54,865 nucleotides of DNA from an uncultured Pseudomonadota bacterium (GTDB lineage: Bacteria; Pseudomonadota; Gammaproteobacteria; Burkholderiales; Rhodocyclaceae): contig CAIQBG010000037.1 in assembly GCA_903870055.1 (NCBI GenBank), forward strand, positions 1 through 54,865, in the 5' to 3' direction. Both the position numbers and the translations under genes were made by a program. Shown here piece after piece: positions 1-8,762 of the stretch. Positions within the stretch are counted from its first letter, which is position 1; each line of letters begins with the position of its first letter. Under the pieces are notes generated by a model. That model ran no database searches. It was given only the letters and a program-made list of their open reading frames with translations, and was not told where the DNA came from.

Positions 1-275
1 GTTCAAACGATTTGACGCAGCTAACGCTGGGTCTGGATCGTGATTCGGGTCTGGTGGCTTCGTTGTTTGATGAACGTGATCCCGCTGTGAAGATTCTGCT
101 GGAGCGTGCTATCGAGTCCTGTAACAAGGCCGGAAAGTATATTGGTATCTGTGGTCAGGGTCCTTCGGATCATCCTGATCTGGCTGAGTGGCTGACTGAA
201 AAGGGCATTACCAGTCTGTCTCTAAACCCAGACACCGTGATTGAGACATGGCAACAGATCGCTAAACGCGGTTAA
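1..275 (+). CDS. ppsA: Phosphoenolpyruvate synthase, C-terminal end (5' partial)
   Basis: The open frame runs in from before the window (codons in phase from base 3) and ends at TAA 273-275. PEP synthase converts pyruvate, ATP and water to PEP, AMP and phosphate in gluconeogenesis. The visible ~90 residues are the end of the PEP/pyruvate-binding TIM barrel. They include [11 protein letters not shown], the loop carrying the family's active-site cysteine, and the terminal SLSLNPDTV stretch typical of PpsA and pyruvate phosphate dikinase. The TTG at base 12 is internal, not a start. A strong terminator follows directly. The C-terminal match is distinctive; the rest of the enzyme cannot be judged. 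Confidence 0.9.
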   Translation, partial: SNDLTQLTLGLDRDSGLVASLFDERDPAVKILLERAIESCNKAGKYIGICGQGPSDHPDLAEWLTEKGITSLSLNPDTVIETWQQIAKRG

Positions 276-294
276 GCTATTCTGCCGAAATGAA

Positions 295-322
295 AACCGG
301 GGCCAGTAGCCCCGGTTTTTTT
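295..322 (+). terminator. Rho-independent terminator after ppsA
   Basis: A 9-bp perfect stem (AACCGGGGC/GCCCCGGTT, 295-303 and 309-317) with a 5-base loop is followed by a T run to 322. It lies between ppsA and the convergent TRIC gene, whose stop is at 327. The AA before the stem and TT after it could let it work in both directions. Confidence 0.85.
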
Positions 323-326
323 ATGC

Positions 327-962
327 TTAATGTTTAAAGCGGGGCAGGGTCACTTTCCAGCGTATCGCGATCAGGCGGACCATGATGCACACCAGAATGC
401 CTGCCCAGGCGGCGACGGTGGCATGCACCCCTAGTGCATCCAGAATAATCAGCGTGATCGCGCCAAACCAGGCAGCTGTGGCATACAGCTCGCTGGAAAA
501 AACCAGTGGTACTTCATTAATCATCACATCTCGCAATAGGCCACCTAGAACTGCGGTAAGTACGCCTAGCAAGCTGGCGGTGAGCCAAGGCATATGCCAA
601 TCGAGAGCGACCTGTGTGCCCACAATCGCAAACAGCGATAGCCCAATCGCATCCGGAATCAGAAACAGTTTTTCAGGTAAATGCCGCACACGCGTAATAA
701 AGAAAGTCAGCATGGCGGTAATGACCGTAACCCAGAGGTAAGTTTCATCAGCCATCCAGAAAACCTTACGCCCAAGCAATAGGTCACGCACAGTGCCGCC
801 GCCTAATGAGGTAGCCACACCAGCCATCAGCGCCCCAAAGAGGTCAACGCCTTTGTCTCGGGCGACCAGGACACCGGTTACTGCACAGACCACCGAAGCA
901 GCTAATCCAAGGCCGTAAATGAGGGTGTCATTCGCCTGAACAATAGTTGATGGAATCACCAT
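327..962 (-). CDS. Trimeric intracellular cation (TRIC) channel family membrane protein
   Basis: This 211-residue integral membrane protein has about seven hydrophobic segments. It contains the two repeated glycine-rich signatures of the bacterial TRIC/UPF0126 (YicG/YadS) family: GGGTVRDLLLG in the first half and GGLLRDVM in the second. Bacterial TRIC homologues form trimeric K+-permeable channels, but the physiological role is poorly known. The frame is open further upstream to 1151, inside smpB. The start at ATG 962 is chosen because it follows an AAGAGA-type ribosome site and the protein then begins just before the first membrane helix. It lies 16 bases after the smpB stop, so the two are probably co-transcribed. 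Confidence 0.85.
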   Translation of the reverse strand: MVIPSTIVQANDTLIYGLGLAASVVCAVTGVLVARDKGVDLFGALMAGVATSLGGGTVRDLLLGRKVFWMADETYLWVTVITAMLTFFITRVRHLPEKLFLIPDAIGLSLFAIVGTQVALDWHMPWLTASLLGVLTAVLGGLLRDVMINEVPLVFSSELYATAAWFGAITLIILDALGVHATVAAWAGILVCIMVRLIAIRWKVTLPRFKH

Positions 963-978
963 GGTGTTCTCTTGCCTG

Positions 979-1428
979 TTAACGAACCTGTGTCTTGAGT
1001 AGGCGGCCTTGCTCGCGTTTCCAGTCCTTCTCTTTTTCGGTATCGCGTTTGTCGTGCAGCTTTTTGCCTTTGGCCAAACCGATTTGTGCCTTGATTCGCC
1101 CCTTGCTGTAATGCAGATCAATCGGCACCAAAGCATAACCGGCGCGCTCAACCTTGCCGATCAGTGTATCGATCTCGCCGCGATTCAATAGCAGCTTACG
1201 GGTGCGCGTGGCATCCGGCTGAACGTGTGTCGAGGCTGAAAGAAGCGGCGTAATGTGCATGCCGATAATAAAGAGCTCGCCATTCAAAACAACGACATAG
1301 GCTTCTTTAATCTGTATGCGTCCGGCCCGGATGGCTTTGCATTCCCAACCTTCCAGAGACAGTCCGGCCTCGAATTGTTCTTCGATAAAGTACTCGTGAA
1401 AAGCCTTCTTGTTGGAAACGATGCTCAT
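979..1428 (-). CDS. smpB: SsrA-binding protein SmpB
   Basis: SmpB binds tmRNA and brings it to stalled ribosomes for trans-translation. The 149-residue product has the family hallmarks: [17 protein letters not shown] at the N-terminus, [12 protein letters not shown], and a lysine/arginine-rich C-terminal tail (from about [17 protein letters not shown]) that enters the decoding site. Length is normal. It is divergent from ratA-ratB, a neighbourhood also found in enterobacteria. The tmRNA gene itself is not in the window. Confidence 0.97.
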   Translation of the reverse strand: MSIVSNKKAFHEYFIEEQFEAGLSLEGWECKAIRAGRIQIKEAYVVVLNGELFIIGMHITPLLSASTHVQPDATRTRKLLLNRGEIDTLIGKVERAGYALVPIDLHYSKGRIKAQIGLAKGKKLHDKRDTEKEKDWKREQGRLLKTQVR

Positions 1429-1488
1429 TGGGGCTGGTATTCGCTAAAATACGGCATTCTACAACCCTTAATGAAACATCGCTTATAT

Positions 1489-1926
1489 ATGGCGCTCGTC
1501 GAGAAAACCGTCCTGATCGAGCATTCTGCTGCCCAGATGTATGCGCTGGTCGATGATGTTGAAAGCTACACCGAGTTTCTGCCGTGGTGTGCCAAGGCAG
1601 AGCTCAAATACCGGGATGATCATAAAACGGTAGCAACACTGCACATTGATTTCCTGAGCGTGAAGTCGCATTTTACGACCGAGAACGCCAAGGTTTTCCC
1701 AACTCAGATGACGATCAAGCTGGTCGATGGGCCTTTTCGTCGGTTTGATGGTGCCTGGCATTTCAAGCCATTGGGGGATGGGGCATGCAAAATCGAGTTT
1801 CGGTTGAGTTACGAATTTTCCAGTAAGCTATTCGAAAAGATCATTGGTCCGGTCTTCAGTCGGATTGCCAATACGTTCATAGAAGCCTTTGTACAGAGGG
1901 CGGTACAGGTTTATAAAGCACCATGA
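1489..1926 (+). CDS. ratA: RatA-type START/Coq10 domain protein
   Basis: This 145-residue START-like (polyketide cyclase/Coq10) protein contains AAQMYALVDDVESYTEFLPWC near the N-terminus, the signature of the RatA/Coq10 group. E. coli RatA is described as binding 50S subunits and blocking 70S formation; a role like Coq10 in ubiquinone delivery is also proposed for the family. The frame is open upstream to 1255, overlapping smpB. ATG 1489 gives MALVEKTVLI, matching the usual family start; ATG 1471 is an alternative, and neither has a clear Shine-Dalgarno. It overlaps ratB by the ATGA tetranucleotide and is divergent from smpB. Confidence 0.85.
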   Translation: MALVEKTVLIEHSAAQMYALVDDVESYTEFLPWCAKAELKYRDDHKTVATLHIDFLSVKSHFTTENAKVFPTQMTIKLVDGPFRRFDGAWHFKPLGDGACKIEFRLSYEFSSKLFEKIIGPVFSRIANTFIEAFVQRAVQVYKAP

Positions 1927-2237
1927 AAATCGAAATTTGCTACGCACTTGCGGATCGTCAGGAACTGGTTTCAGTAGAGCTTCCCGAAGGTTCAACTGTC
2001 ATTCAGGCGATTGAAGCGTCTGGTTTGTTGCAAAAGCATCCTGAAATCGAACCCGGTGGCCTTAATAAACTGGGTGTGTTTGCCAAGCTGGTAAAGGCTG
2101 ACGCAGTGTTACGGAATCGTGATCGTGTGGAAATTTACCGCCCACTGATTGCTGACCCTAAAGAAGTCCGTCGACAGAAAGCCGCCGAAGGCAAAGTCAT
2201 GAAACGCGGCGCTGCGGAGTTGAATACCGCAGAATAG
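1923..2237 (+). CDS. ratB: RnfH/RatB family protein (UPF0125)
   Basis: This 104-residue ubiquitin-like beta-grasp protein of the RnfH family has YALADRQELVSVELPEGSTV at the start and VEIYRPLIADPKEVRRQKA near the end, the standard UPF0125 signature. It starts inside the ratA stop (ATGA overlap), implying translational coupling. The function is not established; the name RatB reflects only its position next to ratA. The stop lies one base from the convergent gene that follows. Confidence 0.88.
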   Translation: MKIEICYALADRQELVSVELPEGSTVIQAIEASGLLQKHPEIEPGGLNKLGVFAKLVKADAVLRNRDRVEIYRPLIADPKEVRRQKAAEGKVMKRGAAELNTAE

Positions 2238-2238
2238 C

Positions 2239-2700
2239 TTATGGCTGACAGAGTGCCTGTAGCCGCTCTAATGTCGCTAGATTTTGGCGCATGGTCACCA
2301 GGCCGGAGTCCGGAATGAGCAGTTTGCCGCTGGCTTTGTCTCTTTCGGTATTTTCCAGCGTTATTTTTGTCTCGTTATAGCGTTTTTTGATACTGCGGCA
2401 GGTGGCTGCCTCCTCTGTGGTCTGTTTATTCGCTTGTGGGTTAACTTCCGCTGGCTTTTCGGTCGGACTGGATTTTGTGGCCGTTTTTGCTGCAGGCGGT
2501 AGGGTCATGATCTGATCCAGCTCTAATGGGCTGGCATTGACGCCATTTGGTAAGGGCTGATCCGTGATCAGGAGAGAGCCGTTCGCAGCACGGCCCGCCT
2601 GGATTTGCGCCTGTGCCAGGCTTGATATCAAGCCCAGGCCAAGGAACCCTACCGCAAAAAGGGCTGTTCGTAGTGTGGCAATGTCAATAAGAACTGGCAT
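2239..2700 (-). CDS. Exported DUF4124-like hypothetical protein
   Basis: This 153-residue protein has a likely Sec signal peptide (hydrophobic stretch LFAVGFLGLGLISSLAQA, with probable cleavage after AQA). A short segment, NGSLLITDQPLPNG, then resembles a weak version of the DUF4124 motif (usually ...G..hysD.P). The middle is Pro/Thr/Lys rich, and the C-terminal ~55 residues are charged and probably helical, with two cysteines (CRSIKKRY and LCQP). ATG 2700 is preferred over the upstream start at 2778 because the signal peptide then sits at the N-terminus. The function is unknown. It is divergent from guaB, whose promoter lies just upstream. Confidence 0.6.
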   Translation of the reverse strand: MPVLIDIATLRTALFAVGFLGLGLISSLAQAQIQAGRAANGSLLITDQPLPNGVNASPLELDQIMTLPPAAKTATKSSPTEKPAEVNPQANKQTTEEAATCRSIKKRYNETKITLENTERDKASGKLLIPDSGLVTMRQNLATLERLQALCQP

Positions 2701-2706
2701 GAGGGC

Positions 2707-4227
<1,521 letters not shown>

Positions 4228-4236
4228 ATAAGTCTT

Positions 4237-5808
4237 ATGTCACGTTCACATCAAAAGATTCTTGTTCTTGATTTCGGTTCGCAGCTAACGCAGCTGATTG
4301 CGCGCCGTGTGCGTGAACAGCAGGTTTACTGTGAGCTGCATCCTTTTGATGTGAGCGATGATTTTGTTCGCAGCTTTAATCCGCAAGGCATTATTTTGTC
4401 AGGTGGGCCGAATTCGGTTTACGAAGCGACAGATTGGAAAGCACCTCAGGCCGTATTTGAACTGGGTGTGCCTGTGCTCGGTATCTGCTACGGCATGCAG
4501 ACGATGGCAGAGCAACTCGGCGGCAAGGTAGAAAGCTCGAGCAAGCGCGAGTTCGGTTATGCCGAAATGCGTGCCCGTGGTCATTCCAAACTGTTCGAAG
4601 GCCTGCAGGATCGTGATAACGATCAAGGCCACGGTCTCCTTGACGTCTGGATGAGCCATGGGGACAAAGTCACCCAGTTGCCACCCGGCTTCAAGGTGAT
4701 TGGTGATAACGAATCGACACCCGTTGCTGCCATGGCAGACGAAGCGCGTGGCTACTATGCGGTGCAATTCCATCCGGAAGTGACACATACGCTCAAGGGC
4801 AAAGAAATGTTTGCCCGCTTCGTGCATGACATCTGTGGCTGTGGTCGTGACTGGACCATGCCCAACTACGTGGAAGAGGCCATTGCCAAGATCCGCGCCC
4901 AGGTGGGTAATGAAGAAGTTATCCTCGGTTTGTCGGGTGGTGTGGACTCCTCTGTCGCTGCCGCGCTCATTCACCGGGCCATCGGTGATCAACTGACCTG
5001 TGTGTTTGTTGATAATGGTCTACTGCGTTTGAATGAAGCAGAGCAGGTGATGGAAACCTTTGCGCGCGGTTTAGGCGTTAAAGTTGTTCATGTGGATGCA
5101 TCCGAACAGTTCCTGGGGCACCTCAAAGGTGTCACTGATCCGGAACAGAAGCGCAAAATCATCGGCCGTGAATTCGTCGAAGTTTTTGATGCCGAGTCGA
5201 AGAAGCTGGTTAATGCCAAGTGGCTAGCCCAGGGCACTATCTATCCGGATGTCATTGAATCTGCAGGTGCCAAAACCGGTAAAGCCCATACTATCAAGTC
5301 GCACCATAACGTCGGCGGCCTGCCTGAGCATATGAAACTCAAGCTGCTGGAGCCGCTGCGCGAACTGTTCAAGGACGAAGTCCGTGAACTTGGCGTTGCG
5401 CTAGGTCTGCCGCACGACATGGTTTACCGTCATCCGTTCCCGGGCCCAGGTCTAGGCGTGCGTATTCTGGGTGAAGTCAGAAAAGACTTTGCTGATCTGC
5501 TGCGCCGTGCCGACGCGATCTTCATAGATGAACTACGTGCTTCGGGTTGGTATGAAAAAACCTCGCAAGCCTTTACCGTTTTTCTGCCCGTCAAGAGTGT
5601 CGGTGTCATGGGCGATGGCCGTACCTATGAATATGTTGTGGCGCTTCGAGCTGTTGAAACGCAGGACTTTATGACAGCGCACTGGGCAGAGTTGCCACAC
5701 AGCCTGCTCGGCAAAGTCAGCAACCGCATCATTAATGAAGTCCGTGGCATTAACCGGGTAGTCTATGACATCTCGGGTAAGCCGCCGGCGACCATTGAGT
5801 GGGAATAA
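4237..5808 (+). CDS. guaA: GMP synthase (glutamine-hydrolysing)
   Basis: GMP synthase aminates XMP to GMP using glutamine and ATP. The 523-residue protein has an N-terminal class I glutamine amidotransferase domain with nucleophile loop GICYGMQ and the His/Glu pair in HPEVTHT. The ATP pyrophosphatase domain has P-loop [10 protein letters not shown], and the C-terminal dimerisation domain ends in PPATIEWE, the standard GuaA C-terminus. Length equals the family norm. It is second in the guaBA operon and is followed by a strong terminator. Confidence 0.98.
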   Translation: MSRSHQKILVLDFGSQLTQLIARRVREQQVYCELHPFDVSDDFVRSFNPQGIILSGGPNSVYEATDWKAPQAVFELGVPVLGICYGMQTMAEQLGGKVESSSKREFGYAEMRARGHSKLFEGLQDRDNDQGHGLLDVWMSHGDKVTQLPPGFKVIGDNESTPVAAMADEARGYYAVQFHPEVTHTLKGKEMFARFVHDICGCGRDWTMPNYVEEAIAKIRAQVGNEEVILGLSGGVDSSVAAALIHRAIGDQLTCVFVDNGLLRLNEAEQVMETFARGLGVKVVHVDASEQFLGHLKGVTDPEQKRKIIGREFVEVFDAESKKLVNAKWLAQGTIYPDVIESAGAKTGKAHTIKSHHNVGGLPEHMKLKLLEPLRELFKDEVRELGVALGLPHDMVYRHPFPGPGLGVRILGEVRKDFADLLRRADAIFIDELRASGWYEKTSQAFTVFLPVKSVGVMGDGRTYEYVVALRAVETQDFMTAHWAELPHSLLGKVSNRIINEVRGINRVVYDISGKPPATIEWE

Positions 5809-5814
5809 CGCACT

Positions 5815-5840
5815 AAACCCGCCTCGGCGGGTTTTTCTTT
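5815..5840 (+). terminator. Rho-independent terminator after guaA
   Basis: An 8-bp stem (AAACCCGC/GCGGGTTT, 5815-5822 and 5827-5834) with a CTCG loop is followed by a T-rich tail. It closes the guaBA operon and isolates the toxin-antitoxin genes that follow. Confidence 0.88.
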
Positions 5841-5856
5841 AGCTCATTAGCGAGCT

Positions 5857-5885
5857 TTGGATTTGTAGCACTTTTGTGCTACAGT
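5857..5885 (+). promoter_or_regulatory. Toxin-antitoxin promoter with palindromic operator
   Basis: A perfect 8-bp inverted repeat TGTAGCAC-TTTT-GTGCTACA occupies 5864-5883. It overlaps a plausible promoter: TTGGAT at 5857-5862, 17-bp spacer, TACAGT at 5880-5885. This is the arrangement expected when a ribbon-helix-helix antitoxin represses its own operon. The palindrome and spacing are seen; repression is inference. Confidence 0.65.
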
Positions 5886-5913
5886 GGCCAGCATCCAAAA
5901 TAAGGAGCCATTC

Positions 5914-6198
5914 ATGGCAACCACATCGATTCGTTTGCCCGATGACCTGAAAGCTCGTATAGCAGATGCTGCTGTGCATGAAGGCACAACACCACACAGT
6001 TTTATTCTTGCTGCCATCGCTGAAAAAGCGGAGCAGGTTGAGCTACGTGCCGATATGGAGGCTGTTGCGGCGGATCGATATGCGGATATCGTGGGGACTG
6101 GAGAGACTATCGGTTGGGACGAAATGCGCGATTACCTCAAGGCGCGCATTGCTGGTCGAGTGGTGAAGCGGCCGCTGGCACGTAAATTTAGCCGTTAA
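5914..6198 (+). CDS. CopG/ribbon-helix-helix antitoxin
   Basis: This 94-residue protein begins TTSIRLPDDLKARIADAA, a typical ribbon-helix-helix (CopG/Arc) DNA-binding start. The rest is a helical C-terminal part that would wrap the toxin. ATG 5914 is preferred over an upstream in-frame start because it follows AGGAG (5903-5907) at good spacing and leaves the RHH motif at the N-terminus. The toxin gene starts 21 bases downstream. As an antitoxin it should neutralise the ParE/RelE-fold partner and bind the palindrome upstream. The exact subfamily (ParD or another CopG type) is not settled by eye. Confidence 0.82.
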   Translation: MATTSIRLPDDLKARIADAAVHEGTTPHSFILAAIAEKAEQVELRADMEAVAADRYADIVGTGETIGWDEMRDYLKARIAGRVVKRPLARKFSR

Positions 6199-6219
6199 CG
6201 CGTCTAAGGTTGTTTATTC

Positions 6220-6513
6220 GTGGCGCGTATTGAACTTGCTTCGCAGGTTACGGAAGACTTTGATCGGATTATTGATCATTTGCTGATGCATCAGGCAGTC
6301 CATGCTAATCAGCGCATTGATGAAATCATTGCAGCGCTCGATGTCTTACGCCAAAACCCGTTGATTGGTCGGCCTGTTACAGTTGATCAACGTGAGCTGG
6401 TAATCGGCCGTGATGCGCGTGGCTATATTGCGCTTTATCGCTATGAATCGCTGATGGATATGGTCTTCGTCCTGGCAATACGTAGTCAGCGCGAAGCCGG
6501 ATACGCTAAGTAA
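6220..6513 (+). CDS. RelE/ParE superfamily toxin
   Basis: This 97-residue protein starts at GTG 6220. Its features fit the RelE/ParE fold: N-terminal helices with ...DRIIDHLL, the central NPLIGRPV turn, YIALYRYE and the C-terminal strand VFVLAIRSQREAGY, which is characteristic of ParE-type toxins. It is paired with the RHH antitoxin 21 bases upstream. The family includes gyrase poisons (ParE) and ribosome-dependent mRNases (RelE). The target here cannot be told from sequence alone, although the AIRSQREAGY ending is more common in the ParE-like group. Confidence 0.82.
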   Translation: MARIELASQVTEDFDRIIDHLLMHQAVHANQRIDEIIAALDVLRQNPLIGRPVTVDQRELVIGRDARGYIALYRYESLMDMVFVLAIRSQREAGYAK

Positions 6514-6546
6514 TAATCCAACACGAAGTGCATAAAAAAGACTGCC

Positions 6547-8751
6547 ATGGAAATTAAGGTCAACTTTCTCGATAAGCTACGCCTAGAGGCCAAGTTTGAT
6601 GACTTCACGGTCATCGCCGATCAGCCTATCCGTTACAAGGGTGATGGCTCGGCGCCAGGCCCCTTCGATTATTTTCTGGCCTCTTCGGCATTGTGTGCTG
6701 CTTACTTCGTAAAGCTTTACTGCGATACACGCAATATTTCAACTGACAATATCCGACTATCGCAGAACAATATTGTCGATCCGGAAAACCGTTATCAGCA
6801 GATCTTCAAAATTCAGGTTGAGATACCAGCGGACATTCCGGAAGTTGATCGACGCGGTATTCTGAGTTCTATTGAACGTTGTACGGTCAAAAAAGTCGTG
6901 CAGGCTGGACCCGAGTTTGTCATTGAAGAAGTAGAGAATCTGGATGCCGATGCGCAATCCTTGCTGGCATTAAATCCGGCTACAGACGCCATTACTTATA
7001 TACAGGGGAAGGATCTGCCTCTGGAGCAGACCATTGCGAATATGTCGGGCATTCTGGCCAGAATGGGGATCAAGATCGAAATTGCCTCCTGGCGCAATAT
7101 CATTCCCAATGTATGGTCATTACATATCCGCGATGCCCATTCACCGATGTGCTTTACCAATGGCAAGGGCGCAACCAAGGAAAGTGCCTTAGCCTCGGCC
7201 TTGGGTGAATATATCGAGCGACTCAATAACAACCATTTTTATGCAGGTGCGTATTGGGGCGAAGAGATCGCTAACTTGCCATTCGTTCATTATCCGAACG
7301 AACAATGGTTCAAGCCTGGTCGGAAAGATGCACTCCCCAAAGAAATACTTGATGCGTACTGTCTGGACATCTATAACCCCGATGGTGAATTGCGTGCCTC
7401 GCATCTGATCGATACCAACTCCGGCAATGCCGAGCGGGGTATCTGTTCATTACCCTATGTGCGCAAATCAGACGGTGAGGTTGTGTATTTCCCATCGAAT
7501 CTGGTTGAAAACCTGTTTGTCAGCAACGGTATGAGTGCCGGTAATACGTTAGCTGAAGCACAAGTACAGTGCTTGTCAGAAATTTTCGAACGGGCAGTCA
7601 AGCGCGAAATCCTAGAAGGGGAAATCGCCTTACCGGATGTGCCACCAGAAGTGTTGGCCAAATACCCCGGAATTCTGGCTGGAATACAGGGACTGGAAGC
7701 CCAAGGCTTTCCCGTTCTGATCAAAGATGCCTCTCTGGGCGGCACCTATCCGGTGATGTGCGTTACCTTGATGAACCCACGCACCGGCGGTGTCTTTGCA
7801 TCGTTTGGCGCGCATCCCAACTTCGAAGTTGCGTTGGAGCGTAGCCTCACCGAATTGTTGCAGGGTCGTAGTTTCGAAGGTCTGAACGATTTGCCCCAGC
7901 CTACTTTTGAAAGTAATGCGGTTACCGAGCCTAATAACTTTGTAGAACACTTTATTGATTCCAGCGGTATCGTTTCGTGGCGCTTTTTTAGCGCTAAGGC
8001 AGATTACGAGTTCGTCGAATGGGATTTCTCAGCGAATGGGCCTGATGCCAACGCCGAAGAAGCGGCAACGCTGTTTGGTATTCTCGAAGACATGGGCAAA
8101 GAGGTCTATATGACAACCCATGACCAGTTGGGTGCTATTGCTTGCCGGATTCTGGTGCCAGGGTACTCGGAAATTTATCCTGTAGAAGATTTGATCTGGG
8201 ATAACACCAATAAAGCGTTGTTGTTCCGGGCCGATATTTTGAATTTACATCGCCTGGACGATGCCAGCCTCGAAGCATTGCTTGATCGTCTTGATAATAA
8301 CGAGCTTGATGAGTACTCGGATATTGCCACGTTAATCGGTGTCCAGTTTGATGAAAATACCGTCTGGGGCCAACTCACTGTCATGGAGTTGAAACTGCTG
8401 ATTCATCTTGCCCTACAGCAGTTTGAAGATGCGCATGATCTAGTGGGTGCTTTCCTTCAATACAACGACAATACGCTGGAGCGAGGTTTGTACTATCAGG
8501 CCTTGAATGTGGTGCTGGAAGTAATGTTGGATGATGAGCTTGAACTGGAAGATTACGTCGTCAATTTCCGGCGGATGTTCGGCAATGCTCGCATGGATGC
8601 CGTTCTGGGTTCAATTGATGGCAGTGTCCGTTTCTATGGATTAACCCCAACCAGTATGAAACTGGAGGGCCTGGATAGACACCACCGCCTGATCGATAGT
8701 TACAAAAAGCTGTATCAAGCACGTGCTACTGTGGCGGCTACATCAGTATAA
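6547..8751 (+). CDS. ycaO: OsmC-YcaO fusion protein
   Basis: This 734-residue protein has two parts. Residues ~1-135 form an OsmC/Ohr-like domain that keeps both family cysteines (C50 in SSALCAAYF, C112 in ERCTVKKV), so thiol-peroxidase activity is possible. Residues ~150-734 align by eye along the whole of E. coli YcaO: GKGATKESALASALGEYIER (206-225) and QVQCLSEIFERAVKRE are the YcaO ATP-binding motifs, and the C-terminal helical repeat region is present. YcaO enzymes activate amide backbones with ATP. The azoline-type PxPxP tail is absent, as in E. coli YcaO, which is reported to support RimO methylthiolation of ribosomal protein S12. A radical SAM gene follows 11 bases later. No strong ribosome site was seen. 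The fusion is clear; the substrate is unknown. Confidence 0.88.
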   Translation: MEIKVNFLDKLRLEAKFDDFTVIADQPIRYKGDGSAPGPFDYFLASSALCAAYFVKLYCDTRNISTDNIRLSQNNIVDPENRYQQIFKIQVEIPADIPEVDRRGILSSIERCTVKKVVQAGPEFVIEEVENLDADAQSLLALNPATDAITYIQGKDLPLEQTIANMSGILARMGIKIEIASWRNIIPNVWSLHIRDAHSPMCFTNGKGATKESALASALGEYIERLNNNHFYAGAYWGEEIANLPFVHYPNEQWFKPGRKDALPKEILDAYCLDIYNPDGELRASHLIDTNSGNAERGICSLPYVRKSDGEVVYFPSNLVENLFVSNGMSAGNTLAEAQVQCLSEIFERAVKREILEGEIALPDVPPEVLAKYPGILAGIQGLEAQGFPVLIKDASLGGTYPVMCVTLMNPRTGGVFASFGAHPNFEVALERSLTELLQGRSFEGLNDLPQPTFESNAVTEPNNFVEHFIDSSGIVSWRFFSAKADYEFVEWDFSANGPDANAEEAATLFGILEDMGKEVYMTTHDQLGAIACRILVPGYSEIYPVEDLIWDNTNKALLFRADILNLHRLDDASLEALLDRLDNNELDEYSDIATLIGVQFDENTVWGQLTVMELKLLIHLALQQFEDAHDLVGAFLQYNDNTLERGLYYQALNVVLEVMLDDELELEDYVVNFRRMFGNARMDAVLGSIDGSVRFYGLTPTSMKLEGLDRHHRLIDSYKKLYQARATVAATSV

Positions 8752-8762
8752 GTTTTTCAGTG

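Noticed and set aside
963-1151. Upstream extension of the TRIC channel gene overlapping smpB
   Set aside because: It lies in the wrong frame over smpB, has no membrane character, and ATG 962 gives a better family match.
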